From Cyanobacteria bacterium HKST-UBA02 (GTDB lineage Bacteria > Cyanobacteriota > Vampirovibrionia > Obscuribacterales > Obscuribacteraceae): DNA of 10,010 nucleotides. Numbering within the stretch: the first letter of the stretch is position 1; every line of letters begins with the position of its first letter. The notes below the pieces were generated by a model. The model had not been told where the DNA came from, did not search any database, and saw nothing but the letters and a program-made list of their open reading frames with translations. The DNA lies in the NCBI GenBank assembly GCA_020431945.1, contig JAGQHH010000259.1, positions 1 through 10,010 of the forward strand, written 5' to 3'. Position numbers and translations under genes: made by a program. Of the stretch, positions 5,900 through 10,010 are shown one piece after another.

Positions 5900-6361
5900 A
5901 TGGACAGAGAAGACAAGATCATCGCTGCGCTCAATCTCGATCTCGAACACGAGATGGCAGCCATTATTCGCTATCTCCATCACTCTTTTCTGGTCAAGGG
6001 GCCTCTGCGCGGGTCCCTTGCCACGCTTTTTCGGACAAGGGCCCGGGAGTCCATGGCCCATGCCGTGAGGCTGGGAGAGAAGATTACGGCTATGGGCGGT
6101 CATCCGTCCGTCAATATTTCTGCCGTGCATATTCCGGAGATCGATGACCTATCGGAAGATGCCACCATCGAGGCGATGATCCGGGCCGATCTGAAAGCCG
6201 AGGAAGCGCATCTCGAGCTTTATATAGAGCAGCACGAGCTGGTCCGGGGCAATACGGCCCTGCGCTCTATGATCGAGCAATTCGTCATGGAGGAGGCTCG
6301 GCATATCGAGGAGCTCGAAATGTATCTGCGCGCCGATGTGCGCACTCCTCTGGAGGTTTGA
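5900..6361 (+). CDS. Ferritin-like (bacterioferritin-type) four-helix protein
   Basis: A 153-residue all-helical protein, the size of bacterioferritin subunits (about 158), probably cytoplasmic and concerned with iron oxidation or storage. ATG 5900 follows GGGGGA with a short spacer. Helix A is LDLEHEMAAIIRYLHHSF (E18 as likely iron ligand). Helix B is ARESMAHAVRLGEKITAMGGHP (H54). Helix C is LKAEEAHLELYIEQHELV (E101/E102). Helix D is EQFVMEEARHIEELEMYL (E132, H135). In bacterioferritin helix B carries ExxH (E51, H54). Here position 51 is Ser and Glu sits one residue earlier, at 50, so one bridging ligand appears absent or shifted. No heme-type Met52 role can be judged, although M52 is present. 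The stop lies 2 bases before hutI, suggesting coexpression. A DPS-like or other ferritin-like enzyme is an alternative. Confidence 0.82.
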   Translation: MDREDKIIAALNLDLEHEMAAIIRYLHHSFLVKGPLRGSLATLFRTRARESMAHAVRLGEKITAMGGHPSVNISAVHIPEIDDLSEDATIEAMIRADLKAEEAHLELYIEQHELVRGNTALRSMIEQFVMEEARHIEELEMYLRADVRTPLEV

Positions 6362-6363
6362 TA

Positions 6364-7662
6364 ATGACGGCGAAGAGCGAGACGAAGGTGGAAGTCGATC
6401 TCCTGGTCGATCCCATCGGTGAGCTGGTCACGTCCAGGCATCGAAGGGGCCCGGCAAGAGGGCAGGCCATGGCTGAGATCGAAAGGATCAAGGATGGCGC
6501 CATTGCCATCAGAGACGGTGAGATCGTTCTTTCCGGAAAACGCGATCAAGTGCTCTCTCGGATCGCCGACCGGTCGGCCTGTACAGTGGTGGCAGCCGGG
6601 GATCGCCTGGTCAGCCCGGGGCTCGTCGACCCTCATACGCATCTTGTATTCGGAGGGGACCGGGCTGACGAGTTCATGATGCGTTGCCAGGGCAAGACCT
6701 ATGCTGAGATTGCCGAGGCGGGCGGGGGAATTGTCGCCAGCATGCGCGGGACCAGGAGTGCGTCCCTGGCCGATCTGGTGGCGAGCGGGCGCCGCCGTCT
6801 CGACCGGATGCTCGCTCACGGTACCACCACCTGTGAAGTCAAGACTGGTTACGGTCTGGATCGGGAAAGCGAGCTAAGGATGCTCACTGCCATCCTCGAT
6901 CTGGATGCCGAGCATGCGGTGGATCTCGTTCCGACATTCCTGCCTGCACATGCGGTGCCACCCGGCAAGAGTCGCGGCGAGTATGTGGAGGATATAGTCT
7001 CGGATATCCTGCCGGCGGCGGCGCGACTCCTCGATGAGCGCGGGCTCGCGCGCCATTCGATCTATGTCGATGTTTTTTGCGACCGGGGCTATTTCACCCT
7101 GGCCGATACCGAAGCAATTTTCGAGAAGGCCCTGTCTCTGGGTATGAGGCTCAAGGTCCATGCCGATGAGTTCGAGAGCCTGGGCGCCACAGCCCTGGCT
7201 GCTGAGAAGGGAGCCGCCAGCGCCGACCATTTGCTGGCGATCACCGACCAGGATATAGACCGCCTGGCCGGGTCGGGAACGGTGGCTGTTCTCCTGCCGG
7301 GCACATCTTTCTATCTCAATTTGAAAGAGCACGCGCCGGCTCGCCAGCTCATCGAGGCCGGTGCTGCAGTGGCTGTTGGCTCGGACTATAATCCCGGCTC
7401 CTGCCATATATTTTCGCTGCCTATGATCATGGGTCTTTCCTGCCTGCACCTGGGCCTGAAAGTGGAGGAGGCACTAACTGCGATGACAGTCAATGCCGCC
7501 TTTGCTGTTGGAGCCGGGGACCGTATCGGTCAGCTAAGCGAAGGGTATCAGGCGGATATCGTCATATGGGATGTCGGTCGACTGGAGGAGATTCCATACA
7601 ATATGGGCTTCAATCCGGTGGGCACCATTATCAAAAAAGGGCGAGTGGTGCCCGCAAGTTAG
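6364..7662 (+). CDS. hutI: Imidazolonepropionase
   Basis: Third enzyme of histidine degradation: hydrolyses 4-imidazolone-5-propanoate to N-formimino-L-glutamate. It is a cytoplasmic, metal-dependent amidohydrolase. It has 432 residues; ATG 6364 has GGAGG 7 bases upstream, inside the end of the preceding gene. Family signatures: the metal pair in LVDPHTHLVFGGDR (H91, H93) with substrate-binding R100; AGGGI (119-123); HGTTTCEVKTGYGL (152-165, Y163); LPAHAVP (H196); LKVHADEF (metal H266, E269); SADHL (H289); PGTSFYL; GSDYNPGS (metal D341); and MTVNAAFAVG. Nothing essential is missing. Length is slightly above the usual 400-420 because of an N-terminal insertion around 24-42 (basic, then MAEIERIKDG). 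No hutH, hutU or hutG is in the window. The odd partner is the upstream ferritin-like gene. Confidence 0.97.
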   Translation: MTAKSETKVEVDLLVDPIGELVTSRHRRGPARGQAMAEIERIKDGAIAIRDGEIVLSGKRDQVLSRIADRSACTVVAAGDRLVSPGLVDPHTHLVFGGDRADEFMMRCQGKTYAEIAEAGGGIVASMRGTRSASLADLVASGRRRLDRMLAHGTTTCEVKTGYGLDRESELRMLTAILDLDAEHAVDLVPTFLPAHAVPPGKSRGEYVEDIVSDILPAAARLLDERGLARHSIYVDVFCDRGYFTLADTEAIFEKALSLGMRLKVHADEFESLGATALAAEKGAASADHLLAITDQDIDRLAGSGTVAVLLPGTSFYLNLKEHAPARQLIEAGAAVAVGSDYNPGSCHIFSLPMIMGLSCLHLGLKVEEALTAMTVNAAFAVGAGDRIGQLSEGYQADIVIWDVGRLEEIPYNMGFNPVGTIIKKGRVVPAS

Positions 7663-7688
7663 TGATAATAAATTCGCGGCGTTTGCAC

Positions 7689-7716
7689 TTGTTTTATTAC
7701 TTGCTTTAGTTATAAT
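7689..7716 (+). promoter_or_regulatory. Sigma-70-type promoter upstream of the coiled-coil gene
   Basis: TTGTTT (7689-7694) and a perfect TATAAT (7711-7716) are separated by 16 bases in AT-rich DNA right after hutI. The transcript would have a leader of about 110 bases before ATG 7834. Confidence 0.6.
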
Positions 7717-7761
7717 TCTAAAGACGCCACCACTTCCGGGGGCCTGTGGAGACATATACCA

Positions 7762-7799
7762 GGAAGCGATCGCACTACAATCGGTGCTTCCCTATTTTT
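7762..7799 (+). terminator. Weak hairpin with T run: hutI terminator or leader attenuator
   Basis: GGAAGC (7762-7767) can pair with GCTTCC (7786-7791), with inner GAT/ATC pairing, and TTTTT follows at 7795-7799. It lies downstream of both the hutI stop and the 7689-7716 promoter, so it could end hutI transcripts or attenuate the next gene. CTTCC at 7733-7737 can pair with the same GGAAG instead. Confidence 0.35.
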
Positions 7800-7833
7800 G
7801 TTCTGATAATTCAATTGAGGTGCCTTACTAAAA

Positions 7834-8259
7834 ATGGCTGAAGCGAAGCGCATTTCCGACGAAGCTAACGATCCCCGCGAGCAGGGATACGACCTGGAAG
7901 GTTTCGAGCAGTTTTTCGAGGGAGAGAGCTCCGGCTCCAGTACCACAGTCAGTACCACCGGCAATGTGGAGCTGACCGCTGCCCAGATGGAGAAGCTCGT
8001 CGAGAGACTCTCCGAATTGATCACCCTGTCGGTAGATCAGAGAATCGAGACCAGCAAGATTGCCAATCAGCTCATGGAGAATCAACGGCAGCTGGTAGCT
8101 ACCCAGCAGATCCTGATCAATCTCATGGAGCGGTCCATCGAGGTGACTCGACATGTCACTTCTATCGAAGAGCGCCTGCCGGCTATCTTCGAGCTTCCCC
8201 GTATCGTCGAGAGCCTCCGGCTCCGGGTCGCTCAACTGGAGGGCATCGAAACCCGCTGA
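7834..8259 (+). CDS. Unrecognised soluble coiled-coil protein
   Basis: A 141-residue protein with no family I recognise. ATG 7834 is preceded by GAGGT 12 bases upstream, a long spacing, so initiation may be weak. Residues 1-31 are charged and net acidic (YDLEGFEQFFEGE). Residues 32-44 are a Ser/Thr/Gly linker. Residues 47-138 are continuous helix with heptad-like hydrophobic spacing (MEKLVERLSELITL, KIANQLMENQRQLV, QQILINLMERSIEV, IVESLRLRVAQLEG), so a dimeric or trimeric coiled coil is likely. The helix is broken once by a proline-containing patch near 115-122 (LPAIFELP). It has no cysteine, signal peptide or membrane segment. It is transcribed from its own promoter and followed by a probable terminator. 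It could be a structural or scaffold protein; that is a guess from shape only. Confidence 0.75.
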   Translation: MAEAKRISDEANDPREQGYDLEGFEQFFEGESSGSSTTVSTTGNVELTAAQMEKLVERLSELITLSVDQRIETSKIANQLMENQRQLVATQQILINLMERSIEVTRHVTSIEERLPAIFELPRIVESLRLRVAQLEGIETR

Positions 8260-8278
8260 TAGCTCTTGATAAGCGAGC

Positions 8279-8302
8279 AAAAGCGTCACAGGCTGGCGTT
8301 TT
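8279..8302 (+). terminator. Probable intrinsic terminator of the coiled-coil gene
   Basis: AAAA (8279-8282), then CGTCA (8284-8288), loop CAGGC, TGGCG (8294-8298, one G-U pair) and TTTT (8299-8302). The A and T runs can extend the stem past one bulged G. It lies 20 bases after the stop codon. The stem is short, so strength is uncertain. Confidence 0.45.
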
Positions 8303-8447
8303 ATGAGCAGAAATAAATGTCATAAAGCCTAGGTCTTCGTGTTTTTACGCTTTACACTACCTCTTGCATATATAACGATCATGGCGGCCCGGTATATCTC
8401 CAGAAATGTTTTTTTCGGAATAGGGCCCTTCGTCATTCGAGGTAGAC

Positions 8448-9218
8448 ATGAGCCATACATTCATGGACGGTGGTGGACACGACAGCGGCGGTGCTGCGTT
8501 TCAGGGACCGGGTAATGATGCCCCGAACTTCGATGCCGGCGCCGACATGGGTGGACCTTCCCACACTGCTGTCTGGAACCCCGGACTGAAGGGCGTCAAG
8601 CTCTCGGATATGGTCCAGGGCATCAATGTCACTCCCAACTTCATGCTCGCCATGCTCTTCCTCGGTTTCACGGCATGGCTTTTCGTTATCTACTGGATCC
8701 GGCACAACGAGCCCCTGGCCAATCAGGTTCTCGGCACTCCCGCGGCTCTCGCTCCCACAGGAAGCGCTGATCGAGCGATTGTGGACGGAGTTCGCAATGC
8801 CCTGCCTATCAGGACTTCCAATAGTTTCGCTAATTTCTACACTCCCGACCGGAAGCTGCGAGCTCAGCAAGAAGCCAGTGCCGGCGAGGCATACAGCTAT
8901 ACCGGCGGTTATAACCAGCCCGACAATCGTATCGAGCGCAACTTCGGCGATGCTTATCCGGTTGCCACCGGTCAGACCATGCTCGGTCCCAGTCATGCTC
9001 GCATCGACAAGCAGGGCCGCGAGCATGTGGTCGTTCCCACTCCCGGAGCCGTCTATGTTCCGGAAGCCGGAGTGGTCAACTACCAGTCAGCCGATATGCC
9101 GGCGGCCATGGCGCCTCCGACGCCCAGTCATCTCGGCATGAAAATCTCGAACAGCCATTATCATGTCGGGGTCAACACTGTCGACGGTCCCAAGCTGCGC
9201 ACCGTGGTCAATCGCTAG
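8448..9218 (+). CDS. Unrecognised single-pass membrane protein
   Basis: A 256-residue protein with no recognised family. ATG 8448 follows GAGG with a 5-base spacer. Residues 1-45 are Gly-, His- and Asp-rich and probably disordered (DGGGHDSGG, then GADMGGPSH). Residues 64-84 (NFMLAMLFLGFTAWLFVIYWI) are one clear membrane helix, followed at once by RHNEP. It starts too far from the N-terminus for a cleavable signal peptide. Residues 100-256 are a long polar region without cysteine, rich in Tyr, Asn and Pro. It includes YSYTGGYNQPDNRIERNFGD, proline-rich patches (VVPTPGAVYVPEAG, MAPPTPSHLG) and a closing NSHYHVGVNTVDGPKLR. The topology is ambiguous by charge. The 188-base gap upstream holds the previous gene's terminator and AT-rich DNA (TTTACA, TATATAAC) without a well-spaced promoter. 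It ends 2 bases from the convergent reductase gene. Confidence 0.78.
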   Translation: MSHTFMDGGGHDSGGAAFQGPGNDAPNFDAGADMGGPSHTAVWNPGLKGVKLSDMVQGINVTPNFMLAMLFLGFTAWLFVIYWIRHNEPLANQVLGTPAALAPTGSADRAIVDGVRNALPIRTSNSFANFYTPDRKLRAQQEASAGEAYSYTGGYNQPDNRIERNFGDAYPVATGQTMLGPSHARIDKQGREHVVVPTPGAVYVPEAGVVNYQSADMPAAMAPPTPSHLGMKISNSHYHVGVNTVDGPKLRTVVNR

Positions 9219-9220
9219 AC

Positions 9221-10010
9221 TCAGAGCCCGAAGCTCTTTTCTTTAAGTTCATCGATTGTCTGCAACTCTTCGGCGCTCAGAGCCCTGGTCTGTCCGGCAG
9301 TGAAGTTCTCCTGCGCCTGGTCGGCGGTCTTCACGCCGGCGATGACAGTGGACACTTCCTGGTGCTCGAGCACCCATCGTATAGCAGCTTGAGCCAGGGT
9401 ACGCTTGCCGGGAAGTGTCAGGAAACTCAGAGCGTGAGCGGCTTTCACCCGGGCGTTGATGAATTCTCTGGGCCAGCTCTGGCGTATATCACCGCTGGCA
9501 AAGCGAGCATTGATCTCATACTTGCCGCTGAGAAAGCCGTTGGCCAGCGGTTCTCGCGCAATGATTGCGCATCCCCGGGCGGCAGCTCGTTCGAATAGCC
9601 GCTGGCAGGAGTCGCTGGCGAAGATATTGATCGGCACCTGCAACGAGTCGGGAAGCCCGGTTTCCAGTGCTTTCACGCCTTCCTCGGAGCTGCCCACCGA
9701 AACTCCCCAGGCTCGGATTTTTCCCTCTTGTTTCAGATCTCGGAGGACCTGATATGTGGTGTCATTCTCAATCAACTCCAGAGGCGGATTGTGGAGCTGG
9801 TAGATGTCCACGAAATCGGTTTTCAGTCGGGCCAGGCTCTTCTCCAGAGCGAAACGCACATACTCCGGTGTGAAGGTCTGGAAGCCGTATCCCTGGTAGA
9901 AGTCCGATCCTACTTTGGTGGCGATCACATGCCGGTCTCGCCGACCTTTGAGAGACTTGCCCAGAAGCTCTTCGCTCTTGCCCCAGCCGTAGACGTCGGC
10001 GGTGTCGAAG
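9221..10010 (-). CDS. Aldo/keto reductase (N-terminus outside window)
   Basis: NADPH-dependent oxidoreductase of the aldo/keto reductase superfamily, TIM barrel, reducing aldehydes or ketones; the substrate cannot be told. The frame is open to the window edge and 262 residues are visible out of the usual 310-330. The GTG at 9928 lies inside the conserved core (VIATKVG) and is not the start. The full catalytic tetrad is visible: Asp and Tyr in FDTADVYGWGKSEELLG (Asp codon 10004-10006, Tyr 9989-9991), Lys in IATKVG (9914-9916), and His in FVDIYQLHNPP (9791-9793). Later motifs IRAWGVSVGSSEEGVKAL, REPLANGFLSGKY and AIRWVLEHQEVSTVIAGVKTADQ fit the cofactor-binding half of the barrel and the family's C-terminal signature. 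The gene runs toward the membrane protein gene with no room for a separate terminator. Confidence 0.93.
   Translation of the reverse strand, partial: FDTADVYGWGKSEELLGKSLKGRRDRHVIATKVGSDFYQGYGFQTFTPEYVRFALEKSLARLKTDFVDIYQLHNPPLELIENDTTYQVLRDLKQEGKIRAWGVSVGSSEEGVKALETGLPDSLQVPINIFASDSCQRLFERAAARGCAIIAREPLANGFLSGKYEINARFASGDIRQSWPREFINARVKAAHALSFLTLPGKRTLAQAAIRWVLEHQEVSTVIAGVKTADQAQENFTAGQTRALSAEELQTIDELKEKSFGL

Noticed and set aside
7765..7774. HIP1-like octamer GCGATCGC
   Set aside because: A single copy in 10 kb is no evidence for the cyanobacterial HIP1 repeat system.
8351..8376. TTTACA and TATAAC as a promoter for the membrane protein gene
   Set aside because: Spacing is only 14 bases and alternative pairings are poor, so I do not annotate it as a promoter although the DNA is AT-rich.
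8381..8525. Short open frame beginning ATGGCGGCCCGG
   Set aside because: It has no ribosome binding site and runs into the start of the membrane protein gene in another frame before stopping.

Overview
The window is ordinary-looking, gene-dense bacterial chromosome, moderately GC-rich by eye and dominated by housekeeping genes. There is no rRNA, tRNA, CRISPR array, insertion sequence or phage gene. The best taxonomic hint is the GNAT acetyltransferase at 1866-2324. Its core (ATIWDMVV, QGSGVG, TLYADPGTDGFYQRFGF, a closing GVRGMF) reads like the acetyltransferase family shared by cyanobacteria and plastids. No photosynthesis gene is present and the HIP1 octamer GCGATCGC occurs only once. A non-photosynthetic relative of cyanobacteria (Vampirovibrionia/Melainabacteria type) is therefore a reasonable but unproven guess.

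Layout. Positions 1-2324 (+) hold three overlapping genes: the end of an unknown protein, an RlmD-type 23S rRNA uridine methyltransferase, and the GNAT protein. Positions 2325-3034 (+) hold ribosomal protein L9 as a single-gene unit with its own promoter and a near-perfect intrinsic terminator. Positions 3073-4664 (-) hold xseA-xseB, the two subunits of exonuclease VII, running convergently to rplI. A roughly 350-base intergenic region (4665-5018) with several repeats and hairpins separates xseA from a divergent RecB/Cas4-like PD-(D/E)XK protein (5019-5822, +). Positions 5900-7662 (+) hold a ferritin-like four-helix protein translationally linked to imidazolonepropionase (hutI). Positions 7834-9218 (+) hold two unrecognised proteins, one soluble coiled coil and one single-pass membrane protein. 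The window ends in an aldo/keto reductase (-) cut by its edge.

How the genes relate. RlmD and L9 serve the ribosome. XseA and XseB form the single-strand exonuclease ExoVII, and the PD-(D/E)XK protein across the shared intergenic region may also act on DNA, although its catalytic lysine position is altered. HutI catalyses the third step of histidine degradation, but no other hut gene is in view.

I did not find a complete new multi-gene system. The strongest new lead is small and specific. The ExoVII small subunit carries an extra, low-complexity tail ending in QLSLPL, a textbook beta-sliding-clamp binding hexapeptide. This predicts that ExoVII in this organism is tethered to the replication clamp. 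Secondary leads are the operator-like palindrome sitting on the promoter of the PD-(D/E)XK gene, the degenerate nuclease active site, and a missing metal ligand in the ferritin-like protein.
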